Assembly: GCF_042752395.1 (NCBI RefSeq)
Contig: NZ_JBHYXZ010000006.1
Location: 47,873 to 111,872, forward strand
Origin: Actinosynnema sp042752395
GTDB lineage: Bacteria; Actinomycetota; Actinomycetes; Mycobacteriales; Pseudonocardiaceae
DNA length: 64,000 nucleotides
Direction: 5' to 3'
Positions within the stretch are counted from its first letter, which is position 1. The number at the start of each line of letters is the position of its first letter. The notes beneath the pieces are model-generated. The model saw only the letters and a list, made by a program, of their open reading frames with translations, was not told the origin of the DNA and searched no databases. Shown piece after piece: positions 8,865 through 17,570 of the stretch. Made by a program: the position numbers and the translations under genes.

Positions 8865-8950
8865 GCGTGTCCTACGTCCAGAACGCGCGTGTCCTACGTT
8901 CAGAACGCGTGAGTCCCACGTTCAGGACCCCTGAATTCAACGCTCAGGAC
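8865..8950. repeat. Four degenerate tandem 20-22-bp units
   Basis: Units at 8865-8884, 8887-8906, 8907-8928 and 8929-8950. The first two read GCGTGTCCTACGTYCAGAAC; the third is GCGTGAGTCCCACGTTCAG plus GAC; the fourth is CCTGAATTCAACGCTCAG plus GAC. They fill the space between the convergent lipoprotein and SIMPL genes. They may be an intergenic repeat family; function unknown. Confidence 0.75.
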
Positions 8951-8958
8951 GTGCCCGG

Positions 8959-9585
8959 TCAGTCCAGGAGCGTCCACGAGGCGGTGCAGCGGACCGTCAC
9001 GGCGATCCGCTGCGCCTCCAGGTTGAGCTGGTCCATCTGCGGCGGCACGCCCGGCGCGCCGCCGCCGTACCCGGCCGCCATCGCCCGGTGCGACTCGACC
9101 GCCCACGCCTCGGCGTCGCCGTCGGTCAACCGCTGGAGCGGCCCCAGCCGCGCGCCGAGCGCCTCGGCATAGCCCTCGGCACGGCGACGCGCGTCCGCCA
9201 CGGCCTCGCGCTGCGCCTCCCGGACGGCGTCCGCGTCGTCCTTGAGCTGCCACGACGGCCCGTTCAGCCAGGTCGGCTCCGCGGTCACGAGCGCGCCCAG
9301 CAGGTCGTCCAGGCCCGTCACGTCGTCGACCCGCACGACGTAGTTCTGCACCGCACGGCTGCCGGATCGACGCCTGCCGTCCCAGTTGTCGTGCACGGCG
9401 AGCTGCCGCGACCGCACCTCGACCCCCGGCCGCTCGAACGCGGGCTCCACGGCGGCGACCCGCGCCGTCAGCCGGTCCACCGCCTCGTTGCGCGTCGAGC
9501 CCGTCGTCTCGAAGCTGACCTGCACCTCGGCGCGGTCGGCGGTCCGCTCGACCTTGCCGACGCCCTTCGTCACCACCTCAGCCAT
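8959..9585 (-). CDS. SIMPL (DUF541) domain protein
   Basis: 208 residues, all SIMPL/DUF541: the N-terminal VERTADRAEVQVSFETTGS strand pattern, a central YVVRVDDVTGLDDLL region and the long helix VREAQREAVADARRRAEGYAEALG typical of the family. No signal peptide is seen, so it is predicted cytoplasmic, unlike exported relatives. The ATG at 9585 lies 6 nt after TAGCGT (9592-9597 on the complement), suggesting a leaderless transcript. Function unknown. Confidence 0.85.
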   Translation of the reverse strand: MAEVVTKGVGKVERTADRAEVQVSFETTGSTRNEAVDRLTARVAAVEPAFERPGVEVRSRQLAVHDNWDGRRRSGSRAVQNYVVRVDDVTGLDDLLGALVTAEPTWLNGPSWQLKDDADAVREAQREAVADARRRAEGYAEALGARLGPLQRLTDGDAEAWAVESHRAMAAGYGGGAPGVPPQMDQLNLEAQRIAVTVRCTASWTLLD

Positions 9586-9707
9586 GCCACGACGCTACCG
9601 GCGATGTCACTCGATAGCGCTCTATAGGTCCATCACTAGAGTGACGAATACCCGGCGACACGGCTCGAGTATTGGATCGGCCGTAGACACCTCGATACCG
9701 TCCGAGG

Positions 9708-10901
9708 ATGGACCCGGTGCGCAACCCGTTCGCCCCCGGCGCCGGCCAGCGGCCGCCCGAGCTGGCGGGGCGCGACAAGGAGCTGGGCGCGTTCGAGGTC
9801 GTCCTCGAACGGGTGGCGCGCGGCCGGCCGGAACGCAGCCTCGTGCTGACCGGGCTGCGCGGCGTGGGCAAGACCGTGCTGCTGGGCGAGCTGCGGTCGA
9901 TGGCGATGAAGCGCGGCTGGGGCGCCGGGAAGGTCGAGGCACGCCCGGAGGCCGGTCTGCGCCGCCCGTTGTCGGCGGCGTTGCACCGGGCGATCCGGGA
10001 CCTGGCCGTGCGGCACCGCGCGCCCGACCGGGTGGAGGCCGTCCTCGGCGTGCTCAAGGCGTTCGCGCTGCGGGCCAACCCGGACGACGCGAAGCTGCGC
10101 GACCGGTGGCAGCCGGGCATCGACGTGCCCGCGGCCGTCGGCCGGGCCGACTCCGGGGACATCGAGATCGACCTGGTGGAGCTGTTCACCGAGGTCGCGG
10201 AGCTGGCGCAGGACGTCGGCACGGGCGTCGCGCTGCTGATCGACGAGATGCAGGACGTGCCGGCGGACGACATCTCTGCCCTGTGCGCGGCGTGCCACGA
10301 GCTGTCGCAGTCGGGCGCGCCGCTGGTCGTGGTGGGCGCGGGGCTGCCGCACCTGCCGGCGGTGCTGTCGGCGTCGAAGTCGTACTCGGAGCGGCTGTTC
10401 CGGTACGTGCGGATCGACCGGCTCTCGCGGGCCGACGCCGACCGCGCGGTGCTCGCGCCGATCGACCGCGAGGAGGCGGGCATCGAGCCGGAGGCGTTGG
10501 ACGCGTTGTTCGACGCCTCGGGCGGTTACCCGTACTTCATCCAGGCGTACGGCAAGGCGGCGTGGGACGCGGCGCCCGCCGACCCGATCACGGCGACGGA
10601 CGTGGCGGTGGCCGCGCCCGAGGCGGACGCCGAGCTGGCGGTCGGGTTCTTCGGGTCGCGGTACGAGCGTGCGACGCCCGCCGAGCGCGAGTACCTGCGG
10701 TCGATGGCGGAGCTGACCGACGGCAAGGACGCGGGCGTGAACACCGCGCAGGTGGCCGAGCACCTGGGCCGCAAGCCGTCGTCGCTGTCGCCCGCCCGGG
10801 ACAGCCTGATCAAGAAGGGGCTCGTGTACTCGGCGGAACGCGGGCAGATCGCGTTCACCGTGCCGCACTTCGGCCGCTTCCTCCTCGGTCGTGAGGACTG
10901 A
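9708..10901 (+). CDS. AAA ATPase with C-terminal winged helix (Orc1/Cdc6-like)
   Basis: 397 residues. Walker A GLRGVGKT at residues 49-56, Walker B VALLIDEMQD around residue 179, and a sensor-like PLVVVGAGLPHLPA. The C-terminal 70 residues look like a winged helix (NTAQVAEHLGRKPSSLSPARDSLIKKGLV, in two stretches). This matches the Orc1-like AAA group common in actinobacteria; its physiological role is not established. Leaderless start: TACCGT at 9696-9701, then six bases, then ATG at 9708. Confidence 0.85.
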   Translation: MDPVRNPFAPGAGQRPPELAGRDKELGAFEVVLERVARGRPERSLVLTGLRGVGKTVLLGELRSMAMKRGWGAGKVEARPEAGLRRPLSAALHRAIRDLAVRHRAPDRVEAVLGVLKAFALRANPDDAKLRDRWQPGIDVPAAVGRADSGDIEIDLVELFTEVAELAQDVGTGVALLIDEMQDVPADDISALCAACHELSQSGAPLVVVGAGLPHLPAVLSASKSYSERLFRYVRIDRLSRADADRAVLAPIDREEAGIEPEALDALFDASGGYPYFIQAYGKAAWDAAPADPITATDVAVAAPEADAELAVGFFGSRYERATPAEREYLRSMAELTDGKDAGVNTAQVAEHLGRKPSSLSPARDSLIKKGLVYSAERGQIAFTVPHFGRFLLGRED

Positions 10902-10938
10902 CCTGCGGTTTCGGCTCGCTCCGGTGGTATTCGGCTGT

Positions 10939-10954
10939 CTAGCGCCCACGCTAG
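10939..10954. other. Short perfect hairpin
   Basis: CTAGCG-CCCA-CGCTAG forms a 6-bp perfect stem 37 bases after the ATPase stop. No T-run follows. A weak terminator or processing hairpin is possible. Confidence 0.4.
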
Positions 10955-10998
10955 GGAGCCGGCGTCCGCGCGTCCTGTCGAGCGGGTGTACGTCAGGC

Positions 10999-11035
10999 GA
11001 ATCGTCGGGAGCTACGGCGTTACGGCCGACGATTC
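10999..11035. terminator. Hairpin after the ATPase gene
   Basis: GAATCGTCGG (10999-11008) pairs perfectly with CCGACGATTC (11026-11035) around a 17-nt loop. Its place between the ATPase and the next small gene suits an intrinsic terminator without a U-tract, as is common in actinomycetes. Confidence 0.5.
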
Positions 11036-11140
11036 ATCGGCATGTGGGGCACCTCACCGGATAATCGGGTGCTTCCGCGCCTGCGAGGGTGCATACTTGA
11101 GGCACACCACCGAGAGACCGTTGAGAGGGATGAACCCCCG

Positions 11141-11287
11141 ATGAACTTCACTGCGAAGCTCCGCGCTCGTCGTGTCGAGGCTCGCAACCGCAAGGCCGTC
11201 GCCCGCGCGATCGACATGGCGCCCACCCCGGCCATGCGGCACGAGCTGATGGCGATCGCCCAGGCTCAGGTGACCACCCTCCGCTGA
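11141..11287 (+). CDS. Small basic hypothetical protein (48 aa)
   Basis: MNFTAKLRARRVEARNRKAV begins a 48-residue, Arg/Ala-rich, probably all-helical protein ending AQAQVTTLR. The ATG at 11141 follows an out-of-frame ATGAACCCCC; GAGAGGGA sits about 15 bases upstream. A strong terminator (11374-11418) downstream supports a short transcription unit. No family recognised; nucleic-acid binding is possible from charge only. Confidence 0.6.
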   Translation: MNFTAKLRARRVEARNRKAVARAIDMAPTPAMRHELMAIAQAQVTTLR

Positions 11288-11373
11288 CGAGGGTCCTTCC
11301 TCCGGCGCGCGTGACGACCACCCGATCGACACCGGGTGTGCGCCCCGTCGTCCGCGTACTGGCGAAGGGGGAA

Positions 11374-11418
11374 ATGACCCGGCCCTGCCGCACCTCCCGC
11401 GCGGCAGGGCCGAGTCAT
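11374..11418 (+). terminator. Strong 18-bp hairpin terminator
   Basis: ATGACCCGGCCCTGCCGC pairs with the downstream GCGGCAGGGCCGAGTCAT with one mismatch around a 9-nt loop. It lies 86 bases after the stop of the 48-residue gene and probably ends its transcript. Confidence 0.75.
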
Positions 11419-11492
11419 GTCGAAAACGTGATTCGTGTCACACCCTTTAGTGGATGTAACGGTCCCCGATCGTGTATCGATGTTTCAGGTGA

Positions 11493-11535
11493 CCCCGCGG
11501 TGCTGTCGGACCCCCGACCTGGCAGCACCGCGGGG
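11493..11535. terminator. Bidirectional hairpin terminator
   Basis: CCCCGCGGTGCTG and CAGCACCGCGGGG pair perfectly (13 bp) with a 17-nt loop and a short TTT after it. It could end transcripts from the left, or the small complement-strand ORF to its right. Confidence 0.7.
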
Positions 11536-11549
11536 TTTCCCATGTCCGG

Positions 11550-11639
11550 CTACTTGGCCGTGGCCGAGCCGTTCCAGGTGTCATCCGACGTGCGGCGGGC
11601 GCGCCTGATCATCACAACAATCTCCCCCTGCGTGTTCAT
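11550..11639 (-). CDS. Possible 29-residue peptide
   Basis: ATG at 11639, preceded by GGGGGACAAGC as a plausible ribosome site. The peptide begins MNTQGEIVVMIRRARRTSDD and ends WNGSATAK. It lies right before the hairpin at 11493-11535 and is divergent from the NYN gene. No similarity recognised; it may be chance. Confidence 0.3.
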   Translation of the reverse strand: MNTQGEIVVMIRRARRTSDDTWNGSATAK

Positions 11640-11717
11640 GCTTGTCCCCCAATGGACCACTCCATGGTGCCATCGGGGGACGACGGTTTCATCAGAGTTT
11701 GCTGAGAGCATGGGGCG

Positions 11718-12107
11718 ATGACGCTCCCGCTCCTCGTCGTGGACGCGGCCAACGTCGTCGGCTCCGTCCCGGACGGCTGGTGGCGCGACCGCGCCGGCGC
11801 CGCCGCCCGGCTGCGGGACGACCTCGTGGACGTGGCGCGGCACGGCCTGCCGTCGCTGCCCGGCCCGCTGGAGGTCGTCCTCGTGGTCGAGGGCAGGGCG
11901 CGCCACGTCGAGCCGGTGCCCGGCGTCCACGTCGTCCCGGCCGCGGGCTCCGGCGACGACGCGATCGTGGACGTGGTCCGCGCCAACCCGCCGGACCGCC
12001 CGTGCACCGTGATCACCGCCGACCGCGCCCTGCGCGCCCGCGTGGAAGCCCTGAACGCCACCGTCCTCGGCCCGCGCACGGTCCGTCGCCCACATGGTGG
12101 ACGCTGA
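11718..12107 (+). CDS. Small NYN/PIN-like protein
   Basis: 129 residues. The spaced acidic motifs LLVVDAANVVGS (start), GSGDDAIVDVV (residues about 75-85) and TVITADRALRARVE match the NYN/PIN-like nuclease fold, in which Asp residues hold a metal. Related proteins are sometimes annotated as NTP pyrophosphohydrolase, so the activity is uncertain. Close upstream of the thioredoxin/NHL gene (11 bp), probably co-transcribed. Confidence 0.65.
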   Translation: MTLPLLVVDAANVVGSVPDGWWRDRAGAAARLRDDLVDVARHGLPSLPGPLEVVLVVEGRARHVEPVPGVHVVPAAGSGDDAIVDVVRANPPDRPCTVITADRALRARVEALNATVLGPRTVRRPHGGR

Positions 12108-12118
12108 AATAGACCAGC

Positions 12119-13978
12119 GTGGACATCGTGTTGACTCCCGGCGTGACGACCGCTCAACGCCGCCGTGCCCGTGTCCGCGCCCCCGAACTGGTCGGCCGCG
12201 GCTGGCTCAACACCGGTGGGCAGGACATCGCGCTCAAAGACCTGCGCGGCAAGGTGGTCCTGCTCGACTTCTGGTCCTTCTGCTGCATCAACTGCCTGCA
12301 CGTGCTGGACGAGCTGCGGCCGCTCGAAGCCGAGTTCGCCGACGTCCTGGTCACGATCGGCGTGCACTCGCCCAAGTTCGTCCACGAGGCGGAGCCCGCG
12401 GCGCTGGAGGCGGCCGTCGAGCGGTACGCGGTGGAGCACCCCGTGCTGGACGACCCCGAGCTGACCACCTGGCGGAACTACGCCGTGAAGGCGTGGCCGA
12501 CGCTCGTCCTGGTCGACCCGGAGGGCTACGTCGTGCACGTCGCCGCGGGCGAGGGCCACCTCGACGCGTTGCGCCAGATCGTGTCCGAGGTCGTCGCCGA
12601 GCACGACGCCAAGGGCACCCTGCACCGCGGCGACGGCCCCTACGTCGCGCCGCCGCCCCGCGAGACCGAGCTGCGCTTCCCCGCGAAAGCCGTCCTGACC
12701 GGCGACAACACCCTGCTGGTCAGCGACTCCGCGCACCACGGCCTGGTCGAGCTGGAACTCGACGGCGAGACCGTGATCCGCCGCATCGGCACCGGCGAGC
12801 GCGGCCGCCGCGACGGCCTGGAGCCCACCTTCTCCGAACCGGCCGGCATCGCGCTGCTGCCCGCCGACGTCGCCGCCCGCGTCGGCTACCACGCCGTCGT
12901 CGCCGACACCGTCAACCACCTGCTGCGCGGCGTGAACCTCGACACCGGCGAGGTCACCACGGTCGCCGGCACCGGCGAGCAGTGGCGCGACGGCGAGACC
13001 GACGGCCCGGCCGACGCGATCCCGCTCACCAGCCCGTGGGACGTCGCCTGGTGGGAACCGGCGGGCGGCGTGGCCGTCGCCATGGCGGGCAACCACACGC
13101 TCGGCCTGTTCAAGCCGCTGGAACGCCGCGTCGAACGCCTCGCGGGCACCACCGTCGAGGGCCTGCACGACGGCCCGGCGACCGAGGCGTTCTTCGCCCA
13201 GACCTCCGGCCTGGCCGCCGACGGCGACCGGCTCTGGCTGGTCGACTCCGAGACCTCCGCGCTGCGCTGGCTCGACGCCGACCGCACCGTGCACACCGCC
13301 GTCGGCAAGGGCCTGTTCGACTTCGGCCACCGCGACGGCCCCGCCGACCAGGCGCTGTTCCAGCACCCGCTGGGCGTGACCGTCCTGCCCGGCGGCCAGG
13401 TCGCGATCTCCGACACCTACAACGGCGCGATCCGCCGCTACGACCCGGCGACCGGCGAGGTGTCCACCCTGGCCACGGACATCGCCGAGCCGTCGGACGC
13501 GGTCCTGGTCGACGGCGAGCTGGTGGTCGTGGCCTCCGCCGCGCACCGCCTGGAACGGCCGGTCGCGCCGGGCGCCCGACTGGTCAGCGGCGAGGCGCAC
13601 CAGGTGCGCCGGCCGCCGTCGGTGCTCGCGCCGGGCGAGGTGGAGCTGGCCGTCGTGTTCACGCCGCCGACCGGCCAGAAGCTGGACGACCGGTTCGGCC
13701 CGTCCACCCGCCTGGAGATCACCAGCTCCCCGCCGGAGCTGCTGGAGTCGGGCGCGGGCGTCGGCACGGACCTCGTCCGCGCGCTGCGCATCGCCGAAGG
13801 TTTCACCGAGGGCGTGCTGCACGTCGTCGCGCAGGCCGCGAGCTGCACGGACGACCCGGCCGTCGAACACCCGGTGTGCAAGCTGGCCCGACAGGACTGG
13901 GGCGTGCCGATCAGGGTCGAGCGGGACGGTCCCCGGCGGCTACCCCTGATGATGGGTGGCCTCGACGAAAGCATCTAG
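12119..13978 (+). CDS. Thioredoxin-like/NHL-repeat protein (NHLRC2-like)
   Basis: 619 residues from the GTG at 12119; an internal GTG at 12143 is also possible. The N-terminal domain is thioredoxin-like with FWSFCCINCLHVLDEL (C55-C56-I-N-C59). From about residue 180 come NHL beta-propeller repeats, e.g. EPSGIALLP-type, DVAWWEPAGGVAVAMAGNH and HPLGVTVLPGGQVAISDTYN. A C-terminal beta-rich domain follows. The layout matches eukaryotic NHLRC2 and its bacterial relatives, whose activity is poorly known. No signal peptide, so probably cytoplasmic. Confidence 0.85.
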   Translation: MDIVLTPGVTTAQRRRARVRAPELVGRGWLNTGGQDIALKDLRGKVVLLDFWSFCCINCLHVLDELRPLEAEFADVLVTIGVHSPKFVHEAEPAALEAAVERYAVEHPVLDDPELTTWRNYAVKAWPTLVLVDPEGYVVHVAAGEGHLDALRQIVSEVVAEHDAKGTLHRGDGPYVAPPPRETELRFPAKAVLTGDNTLLVSDSAHHGLVELELDGETVIRRIGTGERGRRDGLEPTFSEPAGIALLPADVAARVGYHAVVADTVNHLLRGVNLDTGEVTTVAGTGEQWRDGETDGPADAIPLTSPWDVAWWEPAGGVAVAMAGNHTLGLFKPLERRVERLAGTTVEGLHDGPATEAFFAQTSGLAADGDRLWLVDSETSALRWLDADRTVHTAVGKGLFDFGHRDGPADQALFQHPLGVTVLPGGQVAISDTYNGAIRRYDPATGEVSTLATDIAEPSDAVLVDGELVVVASAAHRLERPVAPGARLVSGEAHQVRRPPSVLAPGEVELAVVFTPPTGQKLDDRFGPSTRLEITSSPPELLESGAGVGTDLVRALRIAEGFTEGVLHVVAQAASCTDDPAVEHPVCKLARQDWGVPIRVERDGPRRLPLMMGGLDESI

Positions 13979-13987
13979 ACTCTGCTG

Positions 13988-14308
13988 GTGCCCGATGTCA
14001 AGCTCGAGATCCAGATGCTGCACGACCGCGTGATGGTGCGGATCTCGCCGGAGGAAGGCGAACGCCGCAGCAGCGGTGGCATCCTGATCCCGGCGACCGC
14101 CCAGATGGCGAAGCGCCTGGCCTGGGGAGAGGTGCTGGGGGTCGGCACCCACGTGCGGCACGTCAAGGTCGGCGACCGGGTCCTGTTCAACCCGGAGGAC
14201 CAGTTCGAGGTCGAGGTGCAGGGCCACACCTACCTCGTCATGCGGGAACGGGACGTGCACGCCACCGCGACCGAGCGGACGGAGCACGGGACCGGTCTCT
14301 ACCTGTGA
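13988..14308 (+). CDS. GroES-like co-chaperonin paralogue
   Basis: 106 residues in the Cpn10 fold: MLHDRVMVRISPEEGERRSSGGILIPATA contains the family start and the mobile-loop region, then GEVLGVG, VKVGDRVLFNPED and YLVMRERDV. The mobile-loop residues depart from canonical GroES and the C-terminus extends by about ten residues (ATERTEHGTGLYL). No groEL is adjacent, so it is probably a divergent paralogue. Leaderless: TAGACT (13976-13981), six bases, then GTG at 13988. Confidence 0.82.
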   Translation: MPDVKLEIQMLHDRVMVRISPEEGERRSSGGILIPATAQMAKRLAWGEVLGVGTHVRHVKVGDRVLFNPEDQFEVEVQGHTYLVMRERDVHATATERTEHGTGLYL

Positions 14309-14401
14309 CGACGAGACTGGTGAACGACCCGAACGTGATCGACGCGTGACGACCGTCGGGTAAGCAGTCCCAGGACCTTGCGAGAGGCAAGAGGGGGAGC
14401 G

Positions 14402-16639
14402 GTGCCGGAGAACCAACGACCGGAGTACGACGCTGAGCGGACCAAGGCCATGGAGCCCGTCCGCCCGTCGGGCACCGCTTCGGAACGCACGACGCAGATC
14501 GCCGCGAACTCGGTGCAGGACGCCGCGTGGCCGCAGGAGGAGCCGGACGCGGAGCCGGACGCCTCGGCCACGGTGCGCAACGTGACGCCCCCATCGGGTG
14601 GTTCCGACAACGCGGCGTCCCCCTCGGGCGTCTCTAGCCACGTGACGCAGCAACACCCGACGCGCGACGCGCGGCAGAACCCGCCGGGCCGGGACGGGGA
14701 CGCCACTCAGGCGATCACGCCGCCCGGCGAGCCGACGCGCGCCTTCCCGCCCCCGCTCGCGGCCGAGCGGACGCAGATGATCAACACCCCGCCCGGCGGC
14801 TTCGACCGGCCCCCGTCGCCCTCCGAGGCGACCACGGTCTTCTCCACCCCGGTGTCGGCGCCGGAACCGGAGCCGCGCGAGGCCACCATCTACGGCCCCG
14901 TGATGGTCGACGGCGACCCGGAGGCGGACGAGGCCCAGGCGCGCCGCAAGCGGTTGCGCAAGGGCGGCCTGATCGCCGCCGCCGTGCTCGGCGTGCTGGT
15001 CGTCCTCTACGGCCTGGACCTGGTCGTCTCCGGCGGCAACGTGCCGCGCGGCGTGACCGTGGCGGGCGTGGACGTCGGCGGCCTGAGCCACCCCGAGGCC
15101 GAGCAGAAGCTGCGCGACGAGCTGGGCCCGCGCCTGGCCTCGCCGGTGAAGGCCCGCGCGGGCGACGTCGAGACCGAGGTCGACCCCGCGGCCGCCGGCC
15201 TGGAGCTGGACTGGGCCGCCACCCTGGACCGGGCCGGCAGCCAGCCGCTGTCCCCGATCACCCGCGTGACCTCCTTCTTCACCAGCCGCGAGGTCGGCTT
15301 CGCCACCCGCAGCGACGCGGCCAAGCTCACCGCCGCGCTGGAGGGCATGCGCGCCCGGACCGACCACGAGCCCGCCGAGGGCACGATCCGCTTCGAGGGC
15401 GCGACGCCGGTCGCGGTCGAGCCGAAGCAGGGCCAGAAGCTCGACCTGGCCGGCGCGTCGGAGAAGCTGCTCGCCGACTGGGCCGACGGCGGCACGGTCG
15501 AGCTGCCCGTGGCCACCACGCCGGTCAAGACGACCAAGGAGGGCGTGCAGAAGGCGCTGGAGGAGGTCGCCAAGCCGGCCACCGCCGCGCCGCTGATCAT
15601 CCAGGGCGAGGGCAAGGACGCGACGCTCACGCCTGAGCAGCTGGCCACCGTGCTCGTGTTCGAGCCCGCCGACGACGGCGGCCTGACCGCGAAGGTCGAC
15701 AACGCCAAGGTCGTCGAGCACGCCGGCCCGCAGCTCAAGGAGACCGAGAAGGAGGGCAAGGACGCCCAGATCGTGTTCGAGGGCGGCCGGCCGGTGGTGA
15801 AGGAGTCGGTCGACGGCCTCGGCATCGACTGGGACAAGTCCCTGGCCACGGCGCTCGACGTGCTCAAGCGCTCGGACCAGCGCTCGATCAAGGCCGAGTA
15901 CAAGCACACGCCCGCGAAGGTGACCACCGAGCAGGCGAACAAGATGGGCATCAAGGAGGTCATCGGCGAGTTCCAGACCGGTGGCTTCGTGGCCGCGTCC
16001 GGCACCAACATCCGCGTCGTCGCCGAGAAGGTCAACGGCGCGATCGTGAAGCCGGGCGAGACGTTCAGCCTCAACGCCTACACCGGTCCGCGCGGCACCG
16101 CGCAGGGCTACGTCGAGGCGGGCATCATCGAGAACGGCGTGCCCGGCAAGGCGGTCGGCGGCGGCATCTCGCAGTTCGCCACCACGCTCTACAACGCCGC
16201 CTACCACGCGGGCATGAAGGACGCCGGGCACAAGGAGCACAGCTACTGGATCTCGCGGTACCCGAAGGGGCGCGAGGCCACGGTGTTCATGGACTCGGCG
16301 GGCAACAGCCTGATCGACATCAAGTTCACCAACCCGGACGACACCGGCGTGGCGATCCAGACGATCTGGACCCCGTCCACGATCAAGATCGTGCTGTGGG
16401 GCACCAAGAACTACGACGTGACCGGGTCGACCAGCGCCGAGTTCAACCACACGCAGCCGCAGGAGCGCCGGATCGACAAGCCGGGCTGCCAGGAGAGCCC
16501 CGGCGCGCCGGGCTTCTCGGTCACCGACACCCGCACGATCACCGACCGGCGCACCGGCCAGACGCGCCAGGAGACCCGGACGGTCCGGTACGACCCCCAG
16601 TTCAAGATCATCTGTGAGCCGCCGCCGCCGGGCAGCTGA
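14402..16639 (+). CDS. VanW-family membrane-anchored cell-wall protein
   Basis: 745 residues from the GTG at 14402 (GAGGGGGAGC upstream). Residues 1-180 are low-complexity, Pro/Thr/Glu-rich and cytoplasmic. One membrane span (LIAAAVLGVLVVLYGLDLVV) lies near residue 195. Outside are two putative peptidoglycan-binding-like domains (from PRGVTVAGVDVGGLSHPEAE), then a VanW domain near residues 520-680 (FQTGGF, VNGAIVKPGETFSLNAYTG, GGGISQFATTLYNAAY). VanW proteins are linked to envelope and glycopeptide responses, but the biochemistry is unknown. The long disordered N-terminus could interact with kinases. Confidence 0.88.
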   Translation: MPENQRPEYDAERTKAMEPVRPSGTASERTTQIAANSVQDAAWPQEEPDAEPDASATVRNVTPPSGGSDNAASPSGVSSHVTQQHPTRDARQNPPGRDGDATQAITPPGEPTRAFPPPLAAERTQMINTPPGGFDRPPSPSEATTVFSTPVSAPEPEPREATIYGPVMVDGDPEADEAQARRKRLRKGGLIAAAVLGVLVVLYGLDLVVSGGNVPRGVTVAGVDVGGLSHPEAEQKLRDELGPRLASPVKARAGDVETEVDPAAAGLELDWAATLDRAGSQPLSPITRVTSFFTSREVGFATRSDAAKLTAALEGMRARTDHEPAEGTIRFEGATPVAVEPKQGQKLDLAGASEKLLADWADGGTVELPVATTPVKTTKEGVQKALEEVAKPATAAPLIIQGEGKDATLTPEQLATVLVFEPADDGGLTAKVDNAKVVEHAGPQLKETEKEGKDAQIVFEGGRPVVKESVDGLGIDWDKSLATALDVLKRSDQRSIKAEYKHTPAKVTTEQANKMGIKEVIGEFQTGGFVAASGTNIRVVAEKVNGAIVKPGETFSLNAYTGPRGTAQGYVEAGIIENGVPGKAVGGGISQFATTLYNAAYHAGMKDAGHKEHSYWISRYPKGREATVFMDSAGNSLIDIKFTNPDDTGVAIQTIWTPSTIKIVLWGTKNYDVTGSTSAEFNHTQPQERRIDKPGCQESPGAPGFSVTDTRTITDRRTGQTRQETRTVRYDPQFKIICEPPPPGS

Positions 16640-16686
16640 CCCCGCGAGCGCGGTTCGTGGCGGCCACGACCGGGTATCACCCGATC

Positions 16687-17496
16687 GTGGCTACCACGGG
16701 GCAAGAGGTGCGCAGACATCCGGCCGTGCAGGTGCTCGGGCGGGCCGGGATGGTGTGTTACGGGCTCGTCCACGTGCTCTTGGCGGCGTTGACGGCCCAG
16801 GTGGTCCTCGGTGACACCGGGGAGCGGACGGACCAGAAGGGCGCGGTCGCGACCCTGGCCCAGACGTCGATCGGGCCGGTCCTGCTGTGGGTGCTCGCGA
16901 TCGGCCTGTTCGCGTTCGCGGTGTGGCAGCTCAGCATGGCCGTGTCCGGGTACGGGTGGGTGACGAAGAAGCGCAAGCGCGTCTACCGCAGGTGCGGCTC
17001 GGTCGGCCGCGCCGTCACCGGCACGGCCATCGGCATCGCGGCGATCGGCTACGCCACCGGGTCGTCGCAGAGCAGCTCGACCGAGCAGTCCCAGACGTGG
17101 ACCGCGCGCCTGCTCGCGCTGCCGTTCGGGCAGGTGCTCGTGGGCGCGGTGGCGTTGTTCGTGCTGGGCCTCGGCGTGGCGGTGGCGCGCAAGGGCGTGA
17201 AGAAGTCGTTCGAGGACGACCTGGACATGTCGGAGCTGCCCCCGGCCACCCGCATGTGGGTCGAGCGGCTGGGTCGGATCGGGTGGATCGGCAAGGGCGC
17301 GGCGTACTTCCTGATCGGGGTGCTGCTCGCGTTCGCCGCGGTCAACGCCGACCCGAGCGAGTCGGGCGGGTTGGACAAGGCGTTGCACACGCTGGCCGCC
17401 CAGCCGTACGGGCTGGTCGCGCTGGCCGTGATCGCGGTCGGTTTCCTGGGCTTCGGCGCGTACTGCTTCGCCGCGGCGAAGGCGCACAAGGGCTGA
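16687..17496 (+). CDS. DUF1206 membrane protein
   Basis: 269 residues with about six membrane helices arranged as three two-helix repeats, the DUF1206 layout (each repeat begins like LGRAGMVCYGLVHVLLAAL, GRAVTGTAIGIAAIGYATG, LGRIGWIGKGAAYFLIGVLL). The GTG at 16687 lies six bases after TATCAC, suggesting a leaderless start; an in-frame GTG at 16657 is an alternative. Follows the VanW gene directly. Function unknown. Confidence 0.85.
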   Translation: MATTGQEVRRHPAVQVLGRAGMVCYGLVHVLLAALTAQVVLGDTGERTDQKGAVATLAQTSIGPVLLWVLAIGLFAFAVWQLSMAVSGYGWVTKKRKRVYRRCGSVGRAVTGTAIGIAAIGYATGSSQSSSTEQSQTWTARLLALPFGQVLVGAVALFVLGLGVAVARKGVKKSFEDDLDMSELPPATRMWVERLGRIGWIGKGAAYFLIGVLLAFAAVNADPSESGGLDKALHTLAAQPYGLVALAVIAVGFLGFGAYCFAAAKAHKG

Positions 17497-17570
17497 CGCG
17501 CCGGAGTTCACCCGAAAAGGGTGGGTGGCTCGGCCGTTGGCCGGGCGCGGTCGGCGGCACGATCGGTGAC

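Larger units (their letters stand above)
11288..11717. other. 430-bp spacer with two terminators and one possible small ORF
   Basis: No established gene is seen. The stretch holds two strong hairpins (11374-11418 and 11493-11535), a short less GC-rich segment (about 11420-11475) between them, and a possible 29-codon ORF on the complement (11550-11639). Confidence 0.5.

Noticed and set aside
8865..8950. CRISPR array
   Set aside because: Units are contiguous with no spacers, imperfect, and no cas genes are present.
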